A stretch of DNA of 64,000 nt from an uncultured Rothia sp. GTDB taxonomy: Bacteria; Actinomycetota; Actinomycetes; Actinomycetales; Micrococcaceae. The translations under genes were made by a program, and so were the position numbers. The stretch lies in assembly GCA_946222285.1 (NCBI GenBank), contig CAMIIP010000006.1, positions 58,252 through 122,251 on the forward strand. Reading direction: 5' to 3'. Shown piece after piece: positions 51,341 to 60,558 of this stretch. The first letter of the stretch is position 1. Every line of letters starts with the position of its first letter. Below the pieces are notes generated by a model. That model was given only the letters and a program-made list of their open reading frames with translations, was not told the DNA's origin and searched no databases.

Positions 51341-52242
51341 GCTGGGCAAGCTCACCGGCAAGATTCTCTCGCGCCTTGCTTTCCCACAGCTTGGTTGCCT
51401 CGGCTGAGAGAAAAAGACTCTCCCGGTCCAAAAAATCTTGCAGAATCTTACTTCTTCCTGCCACAAATTCCTGCTCTTTATAGTGACTGTATTCAGCCCA
51501 AATCGCTTGAGCATAGCGTTGATAACGAGACCGAGATGCACCAAGAATCGCCATATCGGCATCCAAAAAACGCGCGAGGTCAGAGGGTGAAACCGTTAGG
51601 AGAGTTTCAGCTTTGGCACGATGATTGATAGTTGCCATGATTAGAGCAACCGTATCTTCTAGTTCGCTCTGTTGCAGAACTCCCTGCGTAACCAGTGGCG
51701 TAAGTATATCCCCGGCGTACTCGGCCGAATCGCGCTCGTCCTGCCCAGGAAGTCCGCGATAAACAATGTCGTGTAGCCAAGCGGCGAGGACGACGGCGCG
51801 GGGCAGAGATACAGAAGCATAGAGCTGATCGAGTGCCACAAGCATTTCTAGTAGATGAACGCTGTTGTGATAGTAGCGATGTTGCTCTTCCCACTGATCG
51901 AGGAGAAGATCGCCTAAAGCAGCGTGCTGGGGAAAGATATTTTTCCATCGGCGCAGGAGCGTATTTCTGATTTTGGAGGGGCGTTCTCTCAGGGGGAACA
52001 CGCAAACTTGAGGTAATGAGCCGACGGGTGAGTTCGCGTCCGTTTACCGGGTGCGCGCCCGCGTCAACTAAGCGATCATAGAGTTCTGCGGGTACGTCGT
52101 AGTGATCCGCATCGAAGGCGCGTTCGGAGATAGAGTTGCTCCGGGCAAAACGGTGAAGCTCAGCGTAAGAGCTATCGGATACCAGATGTGAGAAGACGGT
52201 ACCGTGAGCAGGCCAGGAGGGCGGGTCAATAAGAATGGTCAC
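51312..52242 (-). pseudogene. DUF4031-HD domain protein, frameshifted
   Basis: The 5' part from GTG 52242 encodes a complete DUF4031 domain (MTILIDPPSWPAHGTVFSHL through AHPVNGRELTRRLI and LRVP). At a run of five C on the coding strand (51992-51996 as G) the frame that continues meaningfully is the neighbouring one, beginning LRERPSKIRNTLLRRWKN, with an HD domain (YHNSVHLLEML, AAWLHDIVY; later TINHRAK and DADMAILG). One C less would give a single protein of about 309 residues. The 5' frame otherwise runs on as nonsense to 51607; the 3' part could start alone at GTG 52001. Slipped-strand change or a base-call error in a homopolymer. Confidence 0.65.
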
Positions 52243-52393
52243 GACTATCAGTGTGGCATACCGGTTGGGAATGCGCCTTTTAGACGGCTATACTGGGAAG
52301 AGTCTTTTGACGGCGTGATAAGTTTCGCGTCAGCGAAATATCTCCTGTTATGGGAGGTAAGTTGTAAAAAGATTTGTGTTCAAAGGAACATAA

Positions 52394-52466
52394 GCCCTCG
52401 TAGCTCAGGGGATAGAGCACCGCTCTCCTAAAGCGGGTGTCGATGGTTCGAATCCATTCGAGGGCA
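52394..52466 (+). tRNA. tRNA-Arg (anticodon CCT)
   Basis: Acceptor GCCCTCG with CGAGGGC, D stem GCTC/GAGC, anticodon stem CCGCT/AGCGG with loop CTCCTAA, T stem GATGG/CCATT with TTCGAAT loop, discriminator A. The genome-encoded 3' end is ACAA, so CCA is added later. It reads AGG codons, rare in this genome. Confidence 0.97.
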
Positions 52467-52542
52467 CAATTTCTCCAGCTAGGACTCATATCGGCAACTG
52501 CCGCTGTATCTGATTGGAGATAGATTTACTTTATGCCTAAAT

Positions 52543-53211
52543 CTACTTAACCGGTTGCTGTCCCCGCAGCTCGCCCCGGGAAAAACCCTCAATCTTTCGT
52601 TGCACCAGGCGTACCGCCATCCACCCCAACTGCATCCAACAGATGATAAACAGAATCCACCGTAGAGCGTTGAAGCCAGCCGCCAAACCTACCGGGCCGG
52701 TGGCAGGATTAGCCAGTGCGGCGTCAAGAATAAAATTGCCCACGATAAACACAACCGCCCAGAGAATCGGCACCGCCATCATGAGGCGCGAAAGTCGAGT
52801 AGTAAAAGCTGAAGCGGCAATCATCGCTACCCAGGCACCGGCAAAAATGAGCGGAAAAATCAGCCCGGACGAGCGGTGAATAAACTGATACTGCACCAGC
52901 ATTTCCGTACCAAGCCCCTGATTTAGGGTAAAAGCGTGAGCCGAGTCGAACCAGAACATCAGTTCGGAAATTTTAGTTCCCGCGCGTTCGCTGAGCTCGG
53001 GCAGAACCCACAGGTAGTAGTAGAGCATGAGCAGAATAGAGATCACAAAAGCTACGCCAGCGAACATAAAAGAGGAGCCAGATTCAGGATCTGCGGCTAT
53101 TTCTGGCTGGGTGAGCTGACGTTTAGCCGGTTTAGGGGAGGGCACCGCCGTCGACGTTGCCTCCACCTCCTCGCCGTATAAGCGTTTTTTCTGCCCTTTT
53201 GAAAGACCCAT
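52543..53211 (-). CDS. Four-helix membrane protein of unknown function
   Basis: 222 residues. The basic N-terminus MGLSKGQKKRLYG is followed by a Pro-rich cytoplasmic stretch, then helices at about 46-66, 113-133, 143-163 and 178-198. YQFIHRSSGLIFPLIFAGAW is the most distinct segment. No family recognised. Divergent from pcrA. Confidence 0.75.
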   Translation of the reverse strand: MGLSKGQKKRLYGEEVEATSTAVPSPKPAKRQLTQPEIAADPESGSSFMFAGVAFVISILLMLYYYLWVLPELSERAGTKISELMFWFDSAHAFTLNQGLGTEMLVQYQFIHRSSGLIFPLIFAGAWVAMIAASAFTTRLSRLMMAVPILWAVVFIVGNFILDAALANPATGPVGLAAGFNALRWILFIICWMQLGWMAVRLVQRKIEGFSRGELRGQQPVK

Positions 53212-53330
53212 CGGTACATCACCATTTCGCTTGTTTAAACTCTTTCCTCAACATTAAGGGATATTTGCTTATAAGTCTGCGGCGAAAGCCTTGCGGCTCG
53301 AATAAACGTTCGGGTTAAACTGGAGAAGCG

Positions 53331-56066
53331 ATGGATTACCTATTTGATGAAGAGAACAGTTTCATGCCCGCGCGCCAAAAGCAGGACGGCGATTCGCAGG
53401 GCGGCGCGGCTTCCCCCGACTACGTGGGGGAGGAGCCGGTATTTGACGAGCCTGAATGGGAGCCAGCGGAAGAGCCTGTTCCTCATCTAGAAGTACCAGC
53501 AGATATCGTTGCCGCTGATTTTATGCCCCCTGCTTACCAGGTGGGCGGCTACGGCATGGACGATATGCACGCCCCTGCCGCTCTCATGAGCTGGGAGGAC
53601 GGCGCCGCAGATACTGCGCACCTGACCGAGGGGCTGAACGAGCAACAGAAGGAGGCCGTGATTCACGGTGGCTCACCCTTGCTGATTGTTGCCGGTGCTG
53701 GATCGGGCAAGACCCGTGTGCTGACCCATCGCATTGCCTATCTTTTGGCTACGGGACGCGCTCATCAGGGGCAGATTCTGGCCATTACTTTTACCAATAA
53801 GGCAGCTGCTGAAATGCGAGAGCGCATTGAGCAGCTGATTGGTCCGCGTGCGAAACAGATGTGGATTTCAACTTTCCACAGTTTTTGCGTGCGTGTGCTT
53901 CGCCGTGAAGCAAAGACTTTGGGTCTCAAATCGACTTTCTCGATTTATGACTCCGCTGATTCTCTGCGCCTGATTACCCTGGTAGCTAAGGGGCTGAACC
54001 TTGATCCCAAAAAGTTCGCCCCCAAAGCTTTGCAGAATAAGATGAGCCAGCTCAAAAATGAGCTGGTTGATGCCGAGGAATTTTCTCGCAGCATGAATCC
54101 CTCTAACCCCTGGGATTTAGCCGTCAGCAACGTCTACTCAGTTTATTCGGAGCGTCTGCGTGCGGCGAACTCCCTCGATTTTGATGACCTCATTGCCCAA
54201 ACCGTGCATTTGCTCCGCGCCTATCCGCAGGTGGCCGAGTATTATCGCCGTCGTTTCCGCCATATTCTGGTGGACGAATACCAGGACACTAACCATGCTC
54301 AGTACGCGCTGGTACGAGAGCTAGTGGGCGGTAACTCCAAGCAATCCAACGAACAGACACCTTACCCCTCAACGGTTCCTCCTGCAGAGCTAACCGTGGT
54401 GGGCGACTCGGACCAGTCTATTTATGCTTTCCGCGGGGCTGATATCCGCAATATCACCGATTTTGAGAGCGACTATAAGAACGCGCGTACCATTTTGCTG
54501 GAGCAGAACTATCGTTCCACGCAGAATATTTTGAGCGCGGCGAATGCGGTGATTGAGCGCAATAAAGATCGCAGACCTAAAAAGCTTTGGACTGCCTCTG
54601 GCGACGGCGCGAAAATTACCGGCTATGTTGCCGAATCTGAGCACGCCGAGGCGCGATTTATCGCCCAGGAAATTGATCGTCTACGCGATGAGCACGATGT
54701 TGCCCCCGGCGATATCGCTATCTTCTACCGCACCAACGCGCAATCCCGCACCGTCGAAGATTTACTCATGCGCATGGGTCACCCTTATCGGGTGGTGGGT
54801 GGAACCCGCTTCTACGAGCGCAAGGAAATCAAAGATGCGCTCAGCTACCTGCGTATGCTGGTGAACCCAGATGACGACGTCAACGTGCGCCGGGTTCTCA
54901 ACGAACCCAAGCGCGGCATTGGCGCCACCTCTGAAGGAAAGGTTGCCGACTACGCCCAACAAGAGCGTTCCTCTTTTATGTCTGCTCTACGTTCTGCCCA
55001 GGATGTTCCAGGGCTCGGAGCTGCAGCGGCAAAAAAGATTTTAGCCTTCGTGCAGATGGTCTATGACCTCGCTCAGATAGCCGCTACCGAATCGGCGGCA
55101 ACCTGCCTAGAGGCGGTTTTAGAGCAAACCGGTTACCTTAAGGCACTGCGCGAGTCCAACGACATTCAAGACGAATCCCGCGTAGAGAATCTCTCCGAAC
55201 TGGTTGATGCCGTGCGCGATTTTGAAACCGAAAATCCCGGCTCCACTCTGGAAGAATTCTTAGAACATGTGGCGCTGGTGGCAGATGCAGACCAAATCCC
55301 TAACAAGCCACGGGCAAGTGAGGACGGCGAAGGCCCCACCGCCGCGCAGATCGCCGCTGAGGTTGCTGAAGCGCGTTCGCAGGGCGTCATCACCCTCATG
55401 ACCCTGCACACCGCGAAGGGGCTCGAATTTCCCGTGGTATTCCTTACCGGCATGGAGCATGGCCTTTTCCCCCACCAGCGGGCACTCACTGACGAGGGAG
55501 AGATGAGTGAAGAGCGCCGCTTGGCCTATGTGGGGCTGACTCGCGCTCGCGAGCGTCTTTATCTTACCCGCGCCGAAAATCGCTCCATGTGGGGACAGAG
55601 CCAGTTCAACCCGCCCTCGCCCTTCCTCGAAGAAATCCCTGAAGAGCTGATTGAGTGGAAGCGTCTGGGTACGATGATGGGCTCGCGCATGGGCGGGTTC
55701 TCTGAACGACCTAGGAACTCTGCCAGCTCGCAGTGGGGTAGCTCGGTCTACTCTGAACGGTTTGGCGTAGCGGGGCAGAATGACAACGCGCGGCATCGTC
55801 CGGCTGAACCCTCCACCAGCGCCGTGAACGGCTCGGCAGCCTACGGTCTCAAAGCTGCAGCACGAGGGCAAAACGCAGCTCGTGTGCAGCAGAAGAAAGA
55901 GATTCCTACCCTCACCGTGGGGGATCAGGTGGAGCACTCGACCTTCGGCGCCGGTACCGTGGTTGCCGTGGAAGGTGTTGGCGATAAAACCGTTGCCAAG
56001 GTCAAATTTGCCAGCGAAACGAAACGTCTTTTGTTGCGTTACGCGCCCTTGAAAAAAACCTCCTAG
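53331..56066 (+). CDS. pcrA: ATP-dependent DNA helicase UvrD/PcrA
   Basis: 911 residues, superfamily 1A, 3'-to-5' helicase for repair and rolling-circle replication. A poorly conserved acidic N-terminus of about 100 residues precedes motif I (Walker A) AGAGSGKTRVLTHR near 123. Then TFTNKAA, WISTFHSFCVRVLR, ILVDEYQDTNHAQY (motif II), GDSDQSIYAFRGAD (III), LEQNYRST (IV), TLHTAKGLEFPVVFLTGMEHGLFP (V) and EERRLAYVGLTRARERL (VI). A C-terminal SH3-like segment LTVGDQVEHSTFGAGTVVAVEG binds RNA polymerase in PcrA. GGAGAAGCG precedes the ATG. Confidence 0.95.
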   Translation: MDYLFDEENSFMPARQKQDGDSQGGAASPDYVGEEPVFDEPEWEPAEEPVPHLEVPADIVAADFMPPAYQVGGYGMDDMHAPAALMSWEDGAADTAHLTEGLNEQQKEAVIHGGSPLLIVAGAGSGKTRVLTHRIAYLLATGRAHQGQILAITFTNKAAAEMRERIEQLIGPRAKQMWISTFHSFCVRVLRREAKTLGLKSTFSIYDSADSLRLITLVAKGLNLDPKKFAPKALQNKMSQLKNELVDAEEFSRSMNPSNPWDLAVSNVYSVYSERLRAANSLDFDDLIAQTVHLLRAYPQVAEYYRRRFRHILVDEYQDTNHAQYALVRELVGGNSKQSNEQTPYPSTVPPAELTVVGDSDQSIYAFRGADIRNITDFESDYKNARTILLEQNYRSTQNILSAANAVIERNKDRRPKKLWTASGDGAKITGYVAESEHAEARFIAQEIDRLRDEHDVAPGDIAIFYRTNAQSRTVEDLLMRMGHPYRVVGGTRFYERKEIKDALSYLRMLVNPDDDVNVRRVLNEPKRGIGATSEGKVADYAQQERSSFMSALRSAQDVPGLGAAAAKKILAFVQMVYDLAQIAATESAATCLEAVLEQTGYLKALRESNDIQDESRVENLSELVDAVRDFETENPGSTLEEFLEHVALVADADQIPNKPRASEDGEGPTAAQIAAEVAEARSQGVITLMTLHTAKGLEFPVVFLTGMEHGLFPHQRALTDEGEMSEERRLAYVGLTRARERLYLTRAENRSMWGQSQFNPPSPFLEEIPEELIEWKRLGTMMGSRMGGFSERPRNSASSQWGSSVYSERFGVAGQNDNARHRPAEPSTSAVNGSAAYGLKAAARGQNAARVQQKKEIPTLTVGDQVEHSTFGAGTVVAVEGVGDKTVAKVKFASETKRLLLRYAPLKKTS

Positions 56067-56155
56067 TTCAGCCTTGAGGAGAAAACAGCTGTTCTGTAGC
56101 CAAGCTCACCCGTCTTTACTTGTGAGGATAGAGCGTTTAGAGGAGTCTTATAAGT

Positions 56156-56830
56156 ATGACACTCGCCGCAGCTCCCCGTCCCTTTGCTGATTCTTCTCAG
56201 AAGAATACTTCTGATGAGGGGAAACTCCGCTCTACTGCCTCTGAGTTTGTTGAGGCAATGGAGAAGCTGAGCAATCAGAGTGCTCGGATTCGGGAAGTTC
56301 CTTCTCTAACTCTTATTCGTATTGAGCTGAATCCGTATTCCCGGGCCGCTCAACGCATGAAAAAAGTACTCGGTATTGAATTTCCCAAAGCTCCCGGAGA
56401 AGTAACCGGAGATAAAGGAGCCCAAGAAATTTTCTTTGGACGCCGAAGTGTGGTTGCATGTCTTTGGGTTCATGAAGATACCTTTCTGCTGGTAACCCAG
56501 GTTGATTCAATCAAGCTGGGTAGGGCGCTGAATTCTGCACTGCGTAACGATTCTGGTCTAGTACTTGACGTTTCATACAACAGATCGGTGCTAGAACTAT
56601 CCGGTACTGAATCTGCTGATGTTCTTGCTCGTACTATCACCTTCGAGAAAAATGCGCCCCAACACTTTGCAGAAGGTATGGCGTGGAGATGCAAGGTAGG
56701 GGAGTCGGAATTGATGCTCTGGCGTATTTCTGAAAACCATTACCTCATGGTTCCACGCAACGCACATACTCCTTCGGTGGTTGTCTCTGTTCTCGATGCA
56801 ATGGAAAAATCAAAAAATCGTAGAAAATAG
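56156..56830 (+). CDS. SoxG-like (sarcosine oxidase gamma subunit family) protein
   Basis: 224 residues. The segment LVLDVSYNRSVLELSGTESADVLARTITF and the following W-R-C-K and LMLWRISENHYLMVPR are typical of the SoxG/YgfZ-GCV_T-like fold. No soxB, soxD or soxA is near. The N-terminal 60 residues are polar and helical. A stand-alone gene 90 bp after pcrA with GAGGAG upstream. A role in sarcosine oxidation is therefore doubtful; the family call itself is by motif. Confidence 0.65.
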   Translation: MTLAAAPRPFADSSQKNTSDEGKLRSTASEFVEAMEKLSNQSARIREVPSLTLIRIELNPYSRAAQRMKKVLGIEFPKAPGEVTGDKGAQEIFFGRRSVVACLWVHEDTFLLVTQVDSIKLGRALNSALRNDSGLVLDVSYNRSVLELSGTESADVLARTITFEKNAPQHFAEGMAWRCKVGESELMLWRISENHYLMVPRNAHTPSVVVSVLDAMEKSKNRRK

Positions 56831-56972
56831 ATAGGGGAAAATATAGGGACAGACTGAGGGGTGAAATTCTGTTTGACCAGCATTAATGGAACTTCTTTCG
56901 GACAGAGGAACACTTTAGGCTTTATAGGTAGAGAAAACCCCCTCTATTCACCCTAATGAAAGCGAGTTTTCT

Positions 56973-57956
56973 ATGAAGTCCTCTATCGTTCGCGGATTGG
57001 CTGTTGCCCCAGCCATCCTCATCAGCGCGGGCGCTTTCAACGCTGCTCATGCGAGTGAGGCTCCTGTTCTTGAGCAAACCCAGTCAGCTCCTACCTTTGC
57101 CAACTCAGATACTGATCTATCTGCTGCCCGTGCCCAGATTCTTAAAGAAACTAACAAGGTTCGTGCAGATGCAGGTCTGCCTCCCGTTAAGCTAAGCAAC
57201 GCACTGAATACGGTTGCTCAGGGCTGTTCAGAACAGCAGGCTGCCCAGGGCGCGATGGCGCACTGCGATAACTTTGCTGGTAAATTCCCTTCTGGATGGA
57301 CAACTGCTTCTGAAAACGTTGCTGCCGGATACGGCGTGGGTGAAGTAACCGCAGGCTGGCGCGATTCACCCGGTCACTATCGCAACATGACTGACCCCAA
57401 AGCTACTCATCTTGGTATTGGCGTGGCATACGGGTCAAACGGTACTCCCTACTACACTCAGAATTTTGCTGGTTACGCCGAAGGCGCTTTGCCAGATTCC
57501 GATAGCGTAGACACACCGGACGCTCCGGCAACTCCTGATAAGCCGAAGGATCCAGCTAAGCCTGCAAGCCCGGCTGCTCCTGCAAAGCCAGCAAACCCTG
57601 CAGCACCAGCTGCGCCAGCAAACCCGGCTGCGCCAGCAAACCCTGCAGCACCTGCCAACCCGGCTGCGCCAGCAAACCCTGCAGCACCTGCCAACCCGGC
57701 TGCGCCAGCAAACCCTGCAGCACCTGCAAGTCCTGAGGCACCTGCCGCACCCGCAGATGATTGCGGCGGATCATGGGACTGCTGGGGATCTTGGAGCGCA
57801 CCCGCAGGCTGCTCAGGTCTTAGCGACTGGGCTTCATTCGATTCCTGGGGCGATTGCGGTTTCGAGAGAGCCTTCTCCGATATCAGCTCCGGTTGGGATT
57901 GCTACCAGTCTCAAACTGAATGGACCTCTTTTCAGAGCATGAGCACCAACGCATAG
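56973..57956 (+). CDS. Secreted CAP/SCP-domain protein with Pro-Ala repeats
   Basis: 327 residues. Sec signal peptide to about residue 27 (FNAAHA). CAP domain at about 49-175 with ILKETNKVRADAGLPPVKLS, AQGCSEQQAAQGAMAHCDNF, SENVAAGYGVGEVTAGWRDSPGHYRNM and YYTQNFAG. Then a Pro/Ala/Asn repeat region (about 190-260) and a Trp/Cys-rich tail of about 65 residues with at least five Cys and nine Trp, unlike an LPXTG anchor. Secreted; CAP proteins have varied roles in cell-wall and host interaction. Function unknown. Confidence 0.85.
   Translation: MKSSIVRGLAVAPAILISAGAFNAAHASEAPVLEQTQSAPTFANSDTDLSAARAQILKETNKVRADAGLPPVKLSNALNTVAQGCSEQQAAQGAMAHCDNFAGKFPSGWTTASENVAAGYGVGEVTAGWRDSPGHYRNMTDPKATHLGIGVAYGSNGTPYYTQNFAGYAEGALPDSDSVDTPDAPATPDKPKDPAKPASPAAPAKPANPAAPAAPANPAAPANPAAPANPAAPANPAAPANPAAPANPAAPASPEAPAAPADDCGGSWDCWGSWSAPAGCSGLSDWASFDSWGDCGFERAFSDISSGWDCYQSQTEWTSFQSMSTNA
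57628..57727 (+). repeat. 36-bp tandem repeat encoding Pro-Ala-Asn units
   Basis: Two perfect 36-bp units (57628-57663 and 57664-57699) and most of a third, coding AAPANPAAPANP. Slippage would keep the frame and change the stalk length. Confidence 0.9.
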
Positions 57957-58098
57957 CATCTGCTTGCGAAGTCTATGAGCTAAGAAGAAGCTCTGAAGCA
58001 GTAAAAAGCTCATAATGTTCGCTGAGAACGTGAGTTACTGCCTCAAAGGTATTCATGGGGGCTCTATTTCCGCTAAAGTTGCAATCGAAAGAAGTTGG

Positions 58099-58157
58099 GT
58101 GGGCTAGCTCTCGCTTTACTGATTTTCACAAGAAAATCAGTAAAACGGGTAGCCCAC
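58099..58157 (+). other. Nested hairpin in the sucCD leader
   Basis: Outer arms GTGGGCTA (58099-58106) and TAGCCCAC (58150-58157), and an inner perfect 13-bp stem TTTACTGATTTTC (58115-58127) with GAAAATCAGTAAA (58132-58144), loop ACAA. No T tract follows. It is 66 bp upstream of the sucC start, so in or before its leader. Confidence 0.65.
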
Positions 58158-58223
58158 TGAACTTCTCGGAAAAGAGAGCTGGCGCTCAATGAGCCAGTAA
58201 CACTTCGACGAAGAAGGAATCCA

Positions 58224-59390
58224 GTGGACCTGTTTGAATACCAGGCACGCGATCTGTTCGAGAAGCACGGCGTTCCCGTACTTCAGGGCATCGTTGCCAC
58301 CACTCCAGAAGAAGCAAAAGCAGCCGCAGAGAAGATGGGCGGCGTCACCGTTGTCAAAGCTCAGGTAAAGGTTGGCGGCCGAGGCAAAGCCGGCGGCATC
58401 AAGGTTGCTAAGAATCCTGATGAAGCATTTGAGTATGCGCAGCAGATTTTGGGCATGGACATTAAAGGTCACACCGTAAATCGTGTGATGATTGCCCAGG
58501 GCGCAGACATCGCTGAAGAATACTATTTCTCCATTCTGCTTGACCGCTCCAATCGCACCTACCTAGCAATGTGCTCGGTAGAGGGCGGCATGGACATTGA
58601 AACCCTCGCTAAAGAGCGCCCCGAGGCGCTGGCAAAGGTTGAGGTTAACCCCATCGAAGGCATCAACGCTGCAAAGGCGCAGGAAATCGTTGAAGCCGCT
58701 GGTTTCGCAGCTGATTTACAGGAGCAGGTAGCTGACGTTCTCGTTAAGCTCGGTGAAGTTTTCAAGAAGGAAGACGCAACACTCGTTGAGGTCAACCCCC
58801 TCGTGAAGACCGGCGACGGCACGATTCTCGCACTTGACGGCAAGATTTCCTTGGATGACAACGCAGAATTCCGCCAGCCCGATCATGAGGCTCTTGTTGA
58901 TAAATCCGCAGAGAACCCTCTGGAAGCTAAGGCTAAGGCTAACGACCTCAACTACGTGAAGCTGGACGGCGAAGTCGGCATTATCGGTAACGGCGCCGGT
59001 CTTGTGATGTCCACCCTCGATGTTGTTGCTTATGCAGGCGAGAACCACGGTAACGTGAAACCCGCTAACTTCCTCGACATTGGCGGCGGCGCATCCGCTG
59101 AGGTCATGGCTAACGGCCTCGACGTCATCCTCAACGACGAGCAGGTTAAGTCTGTGTTCGTTAACGTCTTCGGCGGCATTACCGCGTGCGACGAAGTTGC
59201 AAACGGTATCGTCAAGGCACTAGAAATCCTCGGCGACAAGGCAACCAAACCTCTCGTTGTGCGTCTGGACGGCAACAACGTTGAAGAAGGTCGTAAGATT
59301 CTCAACGACGCTAACCATCCCCTCGTGCACCAGGCAGACACCATGGACTCAGGTGCTGACAAGGCTGCTGAGCTCGCTCACACCGCGTAA
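58224..59390 (+). CDS. sucC: Succinate-CoA ligase (ADP-forming) subunit beta
   Basis: 388 residues. Makes succinate and ATP from succinyl-CoA in the citric acid cycle, with SucD. ATP-grasp N-terminus (MDLFEYQARDLFEKHGVPVL, KAQVKVGGRGKAGGIKVA at about 46) and the C-terminal domain with IGNGAGLVMSTLDVVAYAG, NFLDIGGGASAEVMA and VNVFGGITACDEVANGIV. GTG start; the ribosome binding site is GAAGGAA. sucD follows after 38 bp. Confidence 0.96.
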   Translation: MDLFEYQARDLFEKHGVPVLQGIVATTPEEAKAAAEKMGGVTVVKAQVKVGGRGKAGGIKVAKNPDEAFEYAQQILGMDIKGHTVNRVMIAQGADIAEEYYFSILLDRSNRTYLAMCSVEGGMDIETLAKERPEALAKVEVNPIEGINAAKAQEIVEAAGFAADLQEQVADVLVKLGEVFKKEDATLVEVNPLVKTGDGTILALDGKISLDDNAEFRQPDHEALVDKSAENPLEAKAKANDLNYVKLDGEVGIIGNGAGLVMSTLDVVAYAGENHGNVKPANFLDIGGGASAEVMANGLDVILNDEQVKSVFVNVFGGITACDEVANGIVKALEILGDKATKPLVVRLDGNNVEEGRKILNDANHPLVHQADTMDSGADKAAELAHTA

Positions 59391-59428
59391 ATTCGCCGTT
59401 TATTTTTAGATTTAGAAGGTAAATAGAT

Positions 59429-60346
59429 ATGTCTATCTTTTTGAACAAAGACTCTAAGGTCATCGTTCAGGGCATCACCGGCGGCGAAGGCTCAAAGCAC
59501 ACCGCTCGTATGCTCGCATACGGAACCGACATCGTGGGCGGCATCAACGCTCGCAAGGCTGGCACCACTGTTACCCACACCAACAAAGAAGGCAAGGAAG
59601 TAGAGCTCGACGTTTTCGGCACCGTTGCTGAAGCTGTTGAGAAGACCGGCGCTAACGTCTCTATCATCTTCGTTCCTCCAGCGTTTACCAAGGACGCCGT
59701 TATTGAGGCGATTGACGCTGAGGTTCCTCTTGTCGTCGTCATCACCGAAGGCGTTCCTGTACAGGATTCGGCAGAATTCTGGGCACACGCGCAGTCTAAG
59801 GTTGATGCTAACGGTAAGCAGATTACCCGCATCATCGGACCTAACTGCCCCGGTATTATCAGCCCCGAGCAGTCCAACGTTGGTATCACTCCCGGCAATA
59901 TCACCGGTAAGGGCAAGCTCGGCTTGGTTTCCAAGTCGGGTACCCTCACCTACCAGATGATGTACGAACTGCGCGATCTCGGTTTCACCACCGCTATCGG
60001 TATTGGCGGCGATCCCGTAATTGGTACCACCCATATCGACGCTTTGGAAGCTTTCGAAGCTGATCCCGAGACCGAAGGCATCGTGATGATTGGTGAAATC
60101 GGTGGCGACGCTGAAGAGCGCGCAGCTGAATTCATCAAGGCAAACGTGACCAAGCCCGTTGTTGGTTATGTTGCAGGCTTCACCGCTCCTGAAGGTAAGA
60201 CTATGGGTCACGCAGGTGCGATTGTTTCCGGTTCTTCCGGTACCGCTCAGGCAAAGAAAGAAGCTCTTGAAGCTGCAGGCGTGAAGGTTGGTAAGACCCC
60301 TTCAGAAGCTGCTCAGCTCATGCGCGAATTGATGAACGGTAAGTAA
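59429..60346 (+). CDS. sucD: Succinate-CoA ligase (ADP-forming) subunit alpha
   Basis: 305 residues. CoA-binding N-terminus (VIVQGITGGEGSKHTARMLAYGT), GPNCPGIISPEQSNVGITPG and the active-site His that is transiently phosphorylated in GKTMGHAGAIVSGSSGTA (about residue 255). Pair with sucC. GAAGGTAAAT precedes the ATG. Terminator at 60365. Confidence 0.96.
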   Translation: MSIFLNKDSKVIVQGITGGEGSKHTARMLAYGTDIVGGINARKAGTTVTHTNKEGKEVELDVFGTVAEAVEKTGANVSIIFVPPAFTKDAVIEAIDAEVPLVVVITEGVPVQDSAEFWAHAQSKVDANGKQITRIIGPNCPGIISPEQSNVGITPGNITGKGKLGLVSKSGTLTYQMMYELRDLGFTTAIGIGGDPVIGTTHIDALEAFEADPETEGIVMIGEIGGDAEERAAEFIKANVTKPVVGYVAGFTAPEGKTMGHAGAIVSGSSGTAQAKKEALEAAGVKVGKTPSEAAQLMRELMNGK

Positions 60347-60364
60347 GTTACTGTTTGCTGATTG

Positions 60365-60405
60365 GCGCCGATACGGATGAAATATTCGTATCGGCGCTTT
60401 ATTTT
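60365..60405 (+). terminator. Terminator of sucCD
   Basis: GCGCCGATACG (60365-60375) and CGTATCGGCGC (60387-60397) pair perfectly, followed by TTTATTTT. Confidence 0.93.
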
Positions 60406-60558
60406 AACCTGAGAAAGTAGATTCACTTAGTTTCAGGAGTCGCGTTTTTTGGGCATACCTTACTCAGCATGTGAAAGAAAATCACCCGGTAGTTCATTCT
60501 CGGCGGAAGTCTATGGCAAGATTTGATAATTACATGTTTCTCCAACGATTGAAAAATT

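Noticed and set aside
51607..51990. C-terminal 125 residues of the DUF4031 frame as real protein
   Set aside because: The sequence is Arg/Ser rich, lacks similarity and overlaps the HD coding frame; it is the result of the frameshift.
57628..57727. CRISPR-like array
   Set aside because: The units are contiguous without spacers and are coding (Pro-Ala-Asn stalk).
59492..60211. 239-codon frame antisense to sucD
   Set aside because: It is a shadow caused by codon usage of sucD; no ribosome binding site or recognisable domain.
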